From assembly GCF_963667045.1 (NCBI RefSeq), contig NZ_OY762934.1:1295501-1359500 (forward strand): DNA of 64,000 nt, given 5' to 3'. Below the pieces are notes generated by a model, which saw only the letters and a list, made by a program, of their open reading frames with translations, was not told the origin of the DNA and made no database searches. The position numbers and the translations under genes were made by a program. How positions within the stretch are numbered: the first letter of the stretch is position 1; every line of letters begins with the position of its first letter. Below are positions 45,462-53,896 of this stretch, one piece after another. Origin of the DNA: an uncultured Cohaesibacter sp. Its GTDB lineage: Bacteria > Pseudomonadota > Alphaproteobacteria > Rhizobiales > Cohaesibacteraceae.

Positions 45462-46465
45462 TTGTTTGATCCCAGGCTTTGATGGTGCACCTTTCTCATT
45501 TGAATGGAGGGAAGCACTATGGGCCAAGTTCTACACGGCAGCGCCACGACGACAAAGACAGTCCGTCGAGCAATACAAAATAGTCAAGAGAGCCTGAGAG
45601 CGCTTTCGAAGCGATATGGCATCAATCAGAAAACGGTCGTGAAGTGGAAGAAGCGTGCTTCACAAACGGACTTGAGAACCGGGCCGAAGGAACCACGTTC
45701 GACGGTGCTGTCGCGGCAAGAAGAAGCGACCATTGTCGCCTTCCGCAGGCACACCTTGCTGCCTCTCGACGACTGCCTTTATGCACTCCAGCCGACAATC
45801 CCACATCTGACGCGCTCCTCACTACACAGATGCCTGCAAAGACATGGAGTTTCACGGCTACCAAATGTCGAAGGCGACAAGCAGCCAAAGAAGCGTTTCA
45901 AGAGCTATCCGATCGGCTATTTCCATATCGATATTGCTGAGGTGCAGACAGCTGAAGGCAAGATCTATCTCTTTGTGGCTATTGACCGGACATCCAAGTA
46001 TGCCTTCGTCGAACTCTATACCAAGGCAGGAAAGATGAATGCTGCACAGTTCCTGCGTAATCTGGTCGCAACTGTGCCCTATACCATCCATACCGTTCTG
46101 ACCGACAATGGCATCCAGTTCACTAACCGGGCGCGCGATCTCCATGAGGTCAAGCACATCTTTGACCGGGTCTGCACTGGAAACGGCATTGAACACCGCC
46201 TGACAAAGGTGAAGCACCCATGGACCAACGGTCAGGTCGAGAGGATGAACCGGACGATTAAGGATGCCACCGTCAAACGGTTCCATTACGGCGGTCACGA
46301 GCAACTCCAGAAGCATCTGGCTGTTTTCATCGACGCCTACAACTTCGCTAGACGATTGAAGACGCTAAGGGGCCTGACCCCATACGAATTCATCTGCAAA
46401 AAGTGGACAGAGGAACCGGAAAAATTCAAAATAAATCCGATCCATCAAATCCCGGGACCAAACAA
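45462..46465 (+). mobile_element. IS481-family element, copy 2
   Basis: A 1004-bp element flanked by CTAG on both sides (45458-45461 and 46466-46469), the expected target duplication. The terminal repeats share 21 of the first 24 bases. It appears identical to copy 1 at 15865. An IS5 element has inserted in its right-hand CTAG. Confidence 0.9.
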
Positions 46466-46469
46466 CTAG
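45519..46469 (+). CDS. IS481-family transposase, copy 2
   Basis: A 316-residue transposase with HTH (SLRALSKRYGINQKTVVKWK) and DDE residues in YFHIDIAEV, LTDNGIQF and GQVERMNRT. The stop codon TAG (46467-46469) lies outside the terminal repeat, in the CTAG target duplication, so the host target supplies the stop. The ribosome site GGAGGG is seven bases upstream. Confidence 0.9.
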   Translation: MGQVLHGSATTTKTVRRAIQNSQESLRALSKRYGINQKTVVKWKKRASQTDLRTGPKEPRSTVLSRQEEATIVAFRRHTLLPLDDCLYALQPTIPHLTRSSLHRCLQRHGVSRLPNVEGDKQPKKRFKSYPIGYFHIDIAEVQTAEGKIYLFVAIDRTSKYAFVELYTKAGKMNAAQFLRNLVATVPYTIHTVLTDNGIQFTNRARDLHEVKHIFDRVCTGNGIEHRLTKVKHPWTNGQVERMNRTIKDATVKRFHYGGHEQLQKHLAVFIDAYNFARRLKTLRGLTPYEFICKKWTEEPEKFKINPIHQIPGPNN

Positions 46470-47316
46470 GCCGTAAACTCATAAAAATTGTTTGATTTCA
46501 GCCGAGATTGTGATTCAAGGATTCCAGACTAAGGAGCCTTGCATGACACGCCGCCGTTATGAATTGACCGACTTTGAATGGTCCATCATCGAACCTTTGT
46601 TGCCGAACAAATCTCGAGGAGTTGCCCGTGTTGATGATCGCCGGGTGCTGAATGGTATCCTTTGGCGTTTTCGCACTGGTTCACCCTGGGCCGATATCCC
46701 CAAACGATATGGTCCCTATACGACCTGCTACAATCGGTTTGTCCGTTGGCGCAAATCCTGTATCTGGGATCGACTTCTTCAAGCGGTTTCCAAGGCTTAT
46801 GACGACGACATCATCATGATCGATAGTTCTTGTGTTCGGGTCCATCAACATGGTGCTACAGCAAAAAGGGGGATCAGGATGATGGTTGCATGGGACGCTC
46901 CCGGGGTGGCTTGACCACCAAGATCCACGCTTTGGTTGATGCAGAAGGCCGACCAATTGACCTGCGCCTGAGTGCCGGACAAGTCCATGACAACCGCCCC
47001 GCTGATGATATGCTCGACATCATGAGAGCCGATACAATCATCCTTGCGGATAAGGCTTATGACAGTAACGCCATCCGGACAAAAGCCAAAGAACGGGGTG
47101 CTTGGGCGAACATCCCGCCCAAACGAAATCGCAAGGCATCCGTGACCTTTTCAAAATGGGTTTATAAACAGCGCAATGCAGTGGAACGCTTCTTCAACAA
47201 AATCAAACAGTTCCGCGCAATCGCCACCAGATATGATAAGAACCCGCTGAACTTTCTGGCAGCCATCAAACTCGTCGCAGCACTGGTCTGGATCAGAAGT
47301 TTATGAGTCTACGGAC
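46469..47316 (+). mobile_element. IS5-family (IS427-like) element, intact
   Basis: An 848-bp element with ends GGCCGTAAACTCATAAA and (reversed) GTCCGTAGACTCATAAA, flanked by TA on both sides (46467-46468, 47317-47318), which suits the IS427 group. It carries two overlapping frames joined by a frameshift site. It lies directly against IS481 copy 2. Confidence 0.87.
46543..47306 (+). CDS. IS5/IS427 transposase made by -1 frameshifting (OrfA 46543-46914, OrfB to 47306)
   Basis: OrfA starts MTRRRYELTDFEWSIIEPLL after AAGGAG. OrfB lies in the -1 frame from about 46830. The conserved text joins as VHQHGATAK with KGDQDDGCMGRSRGGLTTK at the run of five A and five G (46863-46872), a plausible slippery site. 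The DDE residues lie in IIMIDSS, LADKAYDSN and NAVERFFNKIK. Programmed frameshifting is the known mode for this group. Confidence 0.82.
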
Positions 47317-47355
47317 TAACTCATTGAAACTTACGGTAAGAGCCGGGAAATAGAG

Positions 47356-47429
47356 TGATCGATAAAATTCTTCTTTATCGATCAGATATAGGGTAAAATG
47401 TGATGGATAAAGAGAGGGTTTATCCATCA
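47356..47429 (+). promoter_or_regulatory. Two matching palindromes over the fic promoter and start
   Basis: Two perfect 29-bp palindromes with 11-bp arms: TGATCGATAAA and TTTATCGATCA (47356-47384), then TGATGGATAAA and TTTATCCATCA (47401-47429). The arms differ by one symmetric base pair and both loops are seven bases; centres are 45 bp apart. The second loop is GAGAGGG, the ribosome site, and its last base is the A of the fic start codon. They could be operators, an mRNA hairpin controlling translation, or both. Confidence 0.75.
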
Positions 47430-48517
47430 TGCGTTGGAATTGGCAACAAGACGATTGGCCCGACTGGTCCTTTGATACGGACCAGTTGGCAGACTATGAA
47501 CAGCGCTTTTTGCTGGCATCGGGCCAGTTGATGGAAGCATGGCGGCATCTGACAGCCCATGACAGGCAGCAGGTGCGTATTGATCTGCTAAGTGATGAAG
47601 CGCTCAAAACCTCTAGAATTGAAGGAGAATATCTGGACCGGGAATCGGTGCAATCCTCCGTGCGGCGGCAATTTGGCCTGAAAAGCGACCGGAAAGCCAG
47701 TCCGGCAGAAGCCGGAATCGCAGAATTGATGGTTGCCTGTTTCGAGGATTTTGACGCGCAGCTTACCCACCAGACCCTGTTTCATTGGCATGAGATGGTT
47801 TGCCGTGGGCGCAGTGATCTGGATGACATCGGGGCTTATCGCACCCATGACGAGGCCATGCAGGTTGTCTCAGGACCTGATTATAAGCCGAAAATCCATT
47901 TTGAAGCCCCGCCATCTGCCCGCATGAAAGAAGAGATGAGCGATTTCTTTGACTGGTTCGGGAAATCCAGATTGTCCGCCTTGACCAAGGCGGGGCTTGC
48001 CCATCTCTGGTTTGTTTCCATTCATCCTTTTGAAAATGGTAATGGACGAATCGCCCGCGCCCTGTGCGAAAAATGCTTTGCCAGCGCCCTGGGACAACCC
48101 AGCACGCTGGCCCTGTCTCGCCAGATCGAAAAGGACCGTAAAGACTATTATCAGGCGCTGGAGGACAATAACAAGGAACTCGAAGTCACGCAGTGGCTCG
48201 TCTGGTTTGCCCAAAAGGCCTTGGAGGCGCAGCGCTATTCCATTGCCATGATCCATCATTTGATCGCCAAGGCCCGCATGATGGATGGTTTGCGTGGAGA
48301 GCTGAATCCGCGTCAGGAAAAGGCACTTTTGCGGCTGTTCGAATCTGGGCAGGAAGGCTTTGCGGGCGGCCTTAGCGCCCAAAACTACATTGCCATCACG
48401 GGCGCGGCAGAGGCAACCGCAACACGTGATCTGCGCGACCTTGTTGCCAAGGGCGCTCTAAGGCGCACCGGTGAGCGCAAATCGACACGCTATTGGCTGG
48501 AAACGGGCGCTGAATAG
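47429..48517 (+). CDS. Fic-family AMP-transferase-type protein with winged-helix tail
   Basis: The 362-residue protein has a DUF4172-like N-terminus (MRWNWQQDDWPDWSFD), the inhibitory motif TSRIEGE (residues 61-67) of class II Fic proteins, the catalytic loop HPFENGNGRIAR (199-210) with intact His, and a C-terminal winged helix (ALLRLFESGQEG, YIAITGAAEATATRDLRDLV, TRYWL). Fic enzymes transfer AMP or related groups to proteins. The DNA-binding tail and the palindromes upstream suggest it regulates its own gene. It sits right after an IS5 element. Confidence 0.9.
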   Translation: MRWNWQQDDWPDWSFDTDQLADYEQRFLLASGQLMEAWRHLTAHDRQQVRIDLLSDEALKTSRIEGEYLDRESVQSSVRRQFGLKSDRKASPAEAGIAELMVACFEDFDAQLTHQTLFHWHEMVCRGRSDLDDIGAYRTHDEAMQVVSGPDYKPKIHFEAPPSARMKEEMSDFFDWFGKSRLSALTKAGLAHLWFVSIHPFENGNGRIARALCEKCFASALGQPSTLALSRQIEKDRKDYYQALEDNNKELEVTQWLVWFAQKALEAQRYSIAMIHHLIAKARMMDGLRGELNPRQEKALLRLFESGQEGFAGGLSAQNYIAITGAAEATATRDLRDLVAKGALRRTGERKSTRYWLETGAE

Positions 48518-48562
48518 GAAAGTAGCTCAATAACGAGGTGACGCACCGCCCATTCGCTACAT

Positions 48563-48745
48563 GCTGGAGACCCGCAAAAACTGTCTAAATTTGGCTGCCC
48601 ATCACCATTTTCGGCAGTGGGCGTGTATCATTCCAACGTTTTGAGCGCTGTTTGATGCCGGTATTTCTGTTTTGCTGCCCTCAAGACGGATTCATGCCAT
48701 GCCACTCCTCCGCTCATGGAAGACCAGACGATCAACAAAACATAG
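48563..48745 (-). mobile_element. Remnant of an IS5-family end with transposase 3' tail
   Basis: It starts GCTGGAGACCCGCAAAAACT, nearly the terminal repeat of the intact element at 54092. It contains on the minus strand the last codons of a related transposase (DRLVFHERRSGMA, stop at 48692). The intact relative ends DRLIFHERRSAMA at the same distance from its terminus. The first 71 bp recur at 53407-53477. Confidence 0.75.
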
Positions 48746-48777
48746 AGAAATGAAATACAATTATTGGTTGATTTGCA

Positions 48778-48805
48778 TTGAAAAACACTAATTTTTATAT
48801 ATAAT
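48778..48805 (+). promoter_or_regulatory. Sigma-70-type promoter of the AT-rich cassette
   Basis: TTGAAA (48778-48783) and TATAAT (48800-48805) are separated by 16 bases, close to consensus. It lies about 70 bases before the isochorismatase-like gene, just after the IS remnant. Confidence 0.6.
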
Positions 48806-48873
48806 GCAACCTGCGTCTTTAAAAAATGCACAAAGGGGGCCTCCCTAGACGTGCGTGAGAAGTGAGAAGAGAT

Positions 48874-49458
48874 ATGAGCAAATCAGCCCTAATTGTCATT
48901 GACCCACAAGTGATTTATGAAGACCAGAGTTCTCCATTAGCTGTGAAAGAGTTTGGTCAAACTCTAAAGAAAATTAACAAGCTAATATCCCATTTTGAAA
49001 AACAGTCACTGCCAACAATCTATGTTCGCCACGAACACCGGGCAACAGGGGTCGATCTCGGAAGAATGTTTGATTTCTCAGGTGAAGCTGAAGAACCAAA
49101 TTTTACTAGTGGCAAAGAGGAAGTCAATTATGTTGATGATCTAAAGCTCTCCGAGGATGCAATCCATATTGTTAAGACTAGATATTCGTGTTTTGCAGGA
49201 ACAGAACTCGAATGCCTTCTCAAAACAGCTAACGTGGATACAGTCGTCATCTGCGGCTTCATGACTAATTTTTGCTGCGAGTCGACTGCTCGTGAGGCAC
49301 ACGACAAAGATTATTTCGTAGATTTTATTCTTGATGCAACAGGATGCCCCGACCTTTCTGAAGATTTTGATCAAGATAAAATAAGACAAACCGTCGCCAA
49401 TACCCTAGAAGAAGGATATGCCAGAGTAATAAATTTCGGTGATTATTTAAGGATATAG
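48874..49458 (+). CDS. Isochorismatase-like cysteine hydrolase
   Basis: The 194-residue protein has the Asp-Lys-Cys triad of the family: D10 in LIVIDPQ, K101 in IVKTRYSCFAGT, and C134 in GFMTNFCCESTAREAHD. Relatives hydrolyse isochorismate, nicotinamide or N-carbamoyl compounds; the substrate here is unknown. The ATG at 48874 follows GAGAAGAG. First gene of the AT-rich cassette; a 142-bp gap separates it from the next gene, so it may be only loosely part of the unit. Confidence 0.85.
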   Translation: MSKSALIVIDPQVIYEDQSSPLAVKEFGQTLKKINKLISHFEKQSLPTIYVRHEHRATGVDLGRMFDFSGEAEEPNFTSGKEEVNYVDDLKLSEDAIHIVKTRYSCFAGTELECLLKTANVDTVVICGFMTNFCCESTAREAHDKDYFVDFILDATGCPDLSEDFDQDKIRQTVANTLEEGYARVINFGDYLRI

Positions 49459-49600
49459 ATACTATTGCGCGCAACTGCTCTTCCGGGCCACTTTGTCATA
49501 ATATGACCATGTGGTTCTATGGCTTATATTTACTACAGCAATTGCGATCCATTCAATGCTATAAAGAAACAGCGCCTCCGTTAGACAAGGAGCGTTTGAA

Positions 49601-50884
49601 ATGCACAACACCCATGAAATTGGAATTGGCACTTCGATCATCCCAGGTGTCAATGAAAGTAAATATGCATCAGTGGTTTGCTTTCTTCTCGATTCAGTCG
49701 ACGAAACAGGCCGTTGGGGAGGATCAGATTTTGAAAACTGGGCGCCAGTTGTAACTGCACTAACAGTGGATTTATTGTTGAATCTCGGATTTGACTTGGA
49801 AACTAGTTGGATCGTCGGAGATGCAGGGAGTGCCCGAACCCACAACTTAAAGAAGTCCATTCAATACTTAAACTCATCAATTTCAAGCGATGGTGAATTT
49901 GGCGAAGACATATGGGATAGTGCAAAACTAGGCCAGATGATATTGAGACATAGCTTGGAAGATGAATTTAGTCGCTGGAATGCTTTGAAAAGTAGTATTT
50001 CAAATTCAATAAAGCGTAGAAGCTATAGATCTCGGGTTGATACTTGGGAGGGCCCGGGAACTATGGCAGCTTTGATAAGCTATTGCGAACTCCTTCGTAA
50101 CGAAACAGAAGCGGCCAGCATTTTTTCAGAACTGATCCAATTACAATCTGACACAGGAGAATTTCACGGTTCTCAATCTGAACATGGGAATGATTTAGCA
50201 TCACCAGTTTGGCACACTGCTCAAGTCCTACTGGCATTCTTCAATCGCGGTCTGACGGAAAAAGATGAAAGAGTCGCAAAGTCGGTGGAATGGTTAGAAA
50301 AAACACAAACCCCGGAAGGTGCATGGCGTTTTTTTCATCGATATGACGTCTATTTTACTTGCTATGCGATAATGGCGCTCTCGCGCCTACCGAAAGCGCC
50401 TACGTCTTTGACGAGAGCTCTGTCTTGGTTGGATGATCAAGTTTCTAGCAATGGCAAGGTAGCAGACGAAGGTGGGTCAATAATGGCCGCGCTTGCATAC
50501 TTTTCGTATCATGGACACAAATTTCATGCATCCCTCGAAGGTGCCGAGTATCACAATGCGCGTAAACTAGGCGTTTACTGCACATCGCTTCTTGAGGAAT
50601 TATCCGAGTTACAATCTGAAAACAGTATTTTAGGCAGTGAACTTTCAAACAGAAAAGAAAAACTAGAAGTGTTTGAAAGACGATTTGGTGATGCGGACTT
50701 TGGGGTTACTACAAAGCAGGTGTTTGTAGTTGGTTTGATTGTGGCGATTCTGTTCAGCGTAGGAATTGTTGCAGGATCTAAGGTACTTGATGGTATCCTA
50801 TACAGAGAAAATCAGAACAAAACCAACGTATCGGTTGAAAGCTCACATCTAGGACCAGCGCCTAAAAATCAGGATGAAGAGTAA
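49601..50884 (+). CDS. Alpha-toroid protein with coiled coil and C-terminal membrane anchor
   Basis: The 427-residue protein has repeats of the prenyltransferase/squalene-cyclase toroid type with aromatic-glycine turns (DETGRWGGSDFENW 34-47, SSDGEFGEDIWDSA 95-108, SDTGEFHGS 183-191, TPEGAWRFFHRYDV 237-250). A coiled coil follows (about 327-362), then one membrane helix (about 373-394) and a short polar tail. No DxDD acid motif of terpene cyclases is seen, so a cyclase role is unlikely; a membrane-tethered binding scaffold is possible. AAGGAG precedes the ATG. The next gene overlaps its end by 11 bases. Confidence 0.7.
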   Translation: MHNTHEIGIGTSIIPGVNESKYASVVCFLLDSVDETGRWGGSDFENWAPVVTALTVDLLLNLGFDLETSWIVGDAGSARTHNLKKSIQYLNSSISSDGEFGEDIWDSAKLGQMILRHSLEDEFSRWNALKSSISNSIKRRSYRSRVDTWEGPGTMAALISYCELLRNETEAASIFSELIQLQSDTGEFHGSQSEHGNDLASPVWHTAQVLLAFFNRGLTEKDERVAKSVEWLEKTQTPEGAWRFFHRYDVYFTCYAIMALSRLPKAPTSLTRALSWLDDQVSSNGKVADEGGSIMAALAYFSYHGHKFHASLEGAEYHNARKLGVYCTSLLEELSELQSENSILGSELSNRKEKLEVFERRFGDADFGVTTKQVFVVGLIVAILFSVGIVAGSKVLDGILYRENQNKTNVSVESSHLGPAPKNQDEE

Positions 50885-51545
50885 TCCAACAATGATCCAA
50901 GATAGCTTTCTTTTACCCAATGATCTCGTGGATATACCCTTAATGGAGAAACTCACCCATTCGCCTAAAGCAAGTGGAATTTTAAAAACATTAAGGAAGC
51001 TAGATTTCCAAGAAACAGAGCCTCATGCAGTTTTAAAATACATTAACCAAGTATACCAACACACTCTATCAATGCCTTATCGTTATGCTTCAGCGCAACT
51101 AACGGCAACCGAAGTATTAAATGCAGGCGAAGGCATGTGCACAAATAAAGCCGTGCTCTCTGTAGCTTTGCTCAGATTGGCCAGTATAAGGTCCGGCTTT
51201 TGGGTGCTCAAATATAAGAACTCGGCGCATATCGAAAAAACGGGTGGGGCCAGCGTCTCGGCCTCAATCCAAAAATCTACTGTTCATATTGCACCTGTTG
51301 TTTGGTTCCACAGCAGGTGGGTAGCGTTGGATGCCAGTGACGATATCAAAACTGCAAAAATTGTTCATAACTATACCCCCCCTTCTGAATGGTACGGAGA
51401 AGACGTTTTATGTATTGATTTAAGCGAGATTGATAAAAACCTTGGAATTTGGCACGACATTACCGCACTAGCTAAAAAACAGCAGGCCGACAGTGGCCGT
51501 ATACGCGAGTTAAACTCTGCATTAGATAGGAGATTAAACTCATGA
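50874..51545 (+). CDS. Transglutaminase-like cysteine protein
   Basis: The 223-residue protein carries the transglutaminase-fold pattern: C89 in GEGMCTNKAVLSVALLRLAS, H138 in STVHIAPVVWFHSRW and D153 in ALDASD. That triad serves peptidase, amidase or acyl-transfer chemistry. There is no signal peptide. It overlaps the toroid gene by 11 bases and the ANL gene by four (ATGA). Another possible start is the ATG at 50892. Confidence 0.75.
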   Translation: MKSNPTMIQDSFLLPNDLVDIPLMEKLTHSPKASGILKTLRKLDFQETEPHAVLKYINQVYQHTLSMPYRYASAQLTATEVLNAGEGMCTNKAVLSVALLRLASIRSGFWVLKYKNSAHIEKTGGASVSASIQKSTVHIAPVVWFHSRWVALDASDDIKTAKIVHNYTPPSEWYGEDVLCIDLSEIDKNLGIWHDITALAKKQQADSGRIRELNSALDRRLNS

Positions 51546-52987
51546 CAGATTTGGAGGTACGATCTTTATCTATTGATCGAATGGTTTGCCATTGGGCTCT
51601 CGCAGAGCCCGATAAAACGGCCATGAGGTATCAAAGTGTCTCGATCTCTTTCTCTCAACTTTGTGGAGCAATATTGAAGGTGAGTGAAGACCTGCGATGT
51701 ATGGCCGACTCTTTCGATGAATCAGGACTACTTTGTATTGTGTCACAAAACCCAATTAATTTGGTTGTCTTTCAGCTTGCTGCCGTACACAGAGGGATGA
51801 ATAGTGTAATTGGAAACTCCCAATGGACTTCAGAAATATCAGAGAAATTCTTGACCCAGTCTGATATTATCAGCGTGGTGCATGACGGAAGTATTTGCAG
51901 TCAACTTGCCAGCTCTTCCCAAAAAATAGGTATTCCGATCCAAGAAATCGTGCCAGAACTGCAATCCACCAATCGCGAACTTCCATTAAGTGATAGCAAA
52001 CCATTCTCGCTATCACTTCTCACTTCTGGCTCGACTGGCGTGCCCAAAATCGTACAGAAAACAGCATATTCACTGATATCAGAAATATTCACTTGGATTG
52101 TTGAGCTAAATATTTCAAGGAATACTAATACTTCGGTATTTCAACCAATATACTACTCAGCGGCGTGGTTCTATACTTTTTCTACACTTGCCGCTGGAGG
52201 GAGTGTGCATTTTGGTGTAAGAAGGCCAGAGTCCATTTTCCTTGAAGAACTTAGGGCCAGTGTAAGTAGCCATTTAATACTCGTACCTTCTCAGTACAGA
52301 AGGCTTTGTGAGGCATTTGGTAAAGATGAAGTATTGAGCTGCATCAAAGACCACCAATCAATTCTCATTGTTGGCGAGAAAATGGATGAGGAAGCAAGAG
52401 ATGAATTAAGAAATTGTTGTAATGAGCTTGTTGAAATGTGGGGCAATACCGAAGGGCTAGGCGCTTTGTGGGTGGGAAGTGAGAATCAGGAAGGAAGACG
52501 TCCTTTCCTAGGAGATAAGTTGGAACTCAGTTCGGTGATCGGGCAAACTAGAAGCGGCCATGATGTAGGGCCCGTATCCGGCTTTTCAGATGCAGATGCA
52601 AGCTCTAATGAAGTAATCGATTCTGATGATGTCGGATATTTTAAATCGGGCAGGCTTTTTATATTAGGGCGAACTTCCGAGGTTTTAATCAATAGTTCGG
52701 GATTGGTTGTAGAATACGGCACGATTAAATCCAAACTCAAGGAACAAGGCATTTTTTCTGATCTCTATCCAATCATCAGAGAAGGAGGCAATGTCGGGAT
52801 AGCGTTACATGTTGACCAAGAAATCACTGATAAAACAAAAGAAATACTAAATAACACTAGAGACATACTAAAAGATCTTGAACTAGAAGGAGTGTCAATC
52901 GGAATAGTCCGTTGTATTCCCCTTATTAGCGTTGGCAAAGTAGATAGAGACGCGCTTAGCAAAAATGTACAATGGATGTGTTTCTAG
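51542..52987 (+). CDS. ANL-superfamily adenylate-forming enzyme
   Basis: The 481-residue protein has the ANL core motifs: P-loop LLTSGSTGVPK (159-169), MWGNTEG (299-305, in place of the usual YGxTE), DDVGYFKSGRLFILGRTSEV (362 on), and the catalytic lysine in ISVGKVDRD (K466). It activates a carboxylic acid as an acyl-AMP; the final acceptor (CoA, carrier protein, amine) is unknown. No carrier-protein domain is attached. It is coupled to the transglutaminase-like gene. Confidence 0.87.
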   Translation: MTDLEVRSLSIDRMVCHWALAEPDKTAMRYQSVSISFSQLCGAILKVSEDLRCMADSFDESGLLCIVSQNPINLVVFQLAAVHRGMNSVIGNSQWTSEISEKFLTQSDIISVVHDGSICSQLASSSQKIGIPIQEIVPELQSTNRELPLSDSKPFSLSLLTSGSTGVPKIVQKTAYSLISEIFTWIVELNISRNTNTSVFQPIYYSAAWFYTFSTLAAGGSVHFGVRRPESIFLEELRASVSSHLILVPSQYRRLCEAFGKDEVLSCIKDHQSILIVGEKMDEEARDELRNCCNELVEMWGNTEGLGALWVGSENQEGRRPFLGDKLELSSVIGQTRSGHDVGPVSGFSDADASSNEVIDSDDVGYFKSGRLFILGRTSEVLINSSGLVVEYGTIKSKLKEQGIFSDLYPIIREGGNVGIALHVDQEITDKTKEILNNTRDILKDLELEGVSIGIVRCIPLISVGKVDRDALSKNVQWMCF

Positions 52988-53406
52988 TGCGAATGGTGGC
53001 TAACATAATCCTTGTTGATGACCATGGTCGAATTGGTTTGCAAGTTAGACCTAGAGTCAAAGGCATCCTATTTCCAGATCAGATTTGCATATTTGGCGGA
53101 CATAAGCATCACGATGAAACATTTGTGCAGTGTGCCATCCGTGAAATATCGGAGGAGCTTTCTTTGAATCTGGCACCTGAAAAACTGACATTTTTGGTGA
53201 GCTACCAATCCAAAGAGGCTGTTGGGGGTGAAGTACTTGCAACATACTTTGTGGCAAAGCACATCACATTCTCACAACTAGTTGTCAATGAAGGAGAACT
53301 CATCATAGTGGATCCCAAGGAGTTGGGCAGCATCTGGCGTAGAATGACTCCGGGCACCTCTTTCGCTTTAAGGACGTTTTTCCTAACTGAGAATCCAGAG
53401 TGCTAA
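52972..53406 (+). CDS. NUDIX hydrolase
   Basis: The 144-residue protein has a complete Nudix box (GHKHHDETFVQCAIREISEE, then L; GX5EX7REUXEE). It hydrolyses a nucleoside-diphosphate-linked compound. It overlaps the ANL gene by 16 bases. Its stop codon ends exactly where the IS5-type end repeat begins (53407), so its 3' end may have been shaped by that insertion. The start could also be the ATG at 52993. Confidence 0.85.
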   Translation: MDVFLVRMVANIILVDDHGRIGLQVRPRVKGILFPDQICIFGGHKHHDETFVQCAIREISEELSLNLAPEKLTFLVSYQSKEAVGGEVLATYFVAKHITFSQLVVNEGELIIVDPKELGSIWRRMTPGTSFALRTFFLTENPEC

Positions 53407-53477
53407 GCTGGAGACCCGCAAAAGCTGTCTAAATTTGGCTGCCCATCACCATTTTCGGCGGTGGGCGTGTATCATTC
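53407..53477. repeat. 71-bp direct repeat of the IS5-type end at 48563
   Basis: This segment matches 48563-48633 over 71 bp with two substitutions, in the same orientation. It begins GCTGGAGACCCGCAAAAGCT. The two copies bracket the five-gene cassette. Confidence 0.85.
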
Positions 53478-53492
53478 GTAACCACCCGGTTG

Positions 53493-53792
53493 CTACCGCG
53501 GCTGCTTTGGCTTGACGCGAGCGAAGATTTCGGGGTCAGCCACAAAGCCTGTGAGGAAGATGTCCCACTCTTGCTGGGATGATCGCGCATCTGCAAGCAT
53601 CTGCCCAAGTTCCTCTACATCATCAACTGTCAGCGCTTTGATGCTGTCGTTGCCTGCTGCCATCTCAACATAAACGATGCAGCCGCAGGACAGATTGTCG
53701 TCATTGGCAACGATCGCCGCGATGAGTTCGAGATCTTCATCCAGAATTTCAGCAACACGTTCGAGTGTTAGGACATATCTTGTTTGGGCCAT
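53493..53792 (-). CDS. Hypothetical protein, 99 residues
   Basis: A small acidic, helical protein starting MAQTRYVLTLERVAEILDED with a CGC pair near residue 36 and a basic end (KPKQPR). It has normal coding character, and the GC content is closer to the core than to the cassette. No family recognised. It lies between IS fragments. Confidence 0.55.
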   Translation of the reverse strand: MAQTRYVLTLERVAEILDEDLELIAAIVANDDNLSCGCIVYVEMAAGNDSIKALTVDDVEELGQMLADARSSQQEWDIFLTGFVADPEIFARVKPKQPR

Positions 53793-53896
53793 TTGACCTG
53801 CGCCCCCAAAACTCCTCCAGAATTTGGTAGAGTCCGTCCCACGTTGCAGTGAGCCCCAAGTTTGGACCGCCGGAAATTAGAATTTTCCGGCTTTCA

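Noticed and set aside
49503-49754. Plus-strand ORF starting MTMWFYGLYLLQQL before the toroid gene
   Set aside because: It overlaps the toroid gene start in another frame. The toroid start at 49601 has AAGGAG and coding character.
53068-53262. Minus-strand ORFs inside the NUDIX gene
   Set aside because: The NUDIX box is complete on the plus strand. The minus frames are short and lack start signals.
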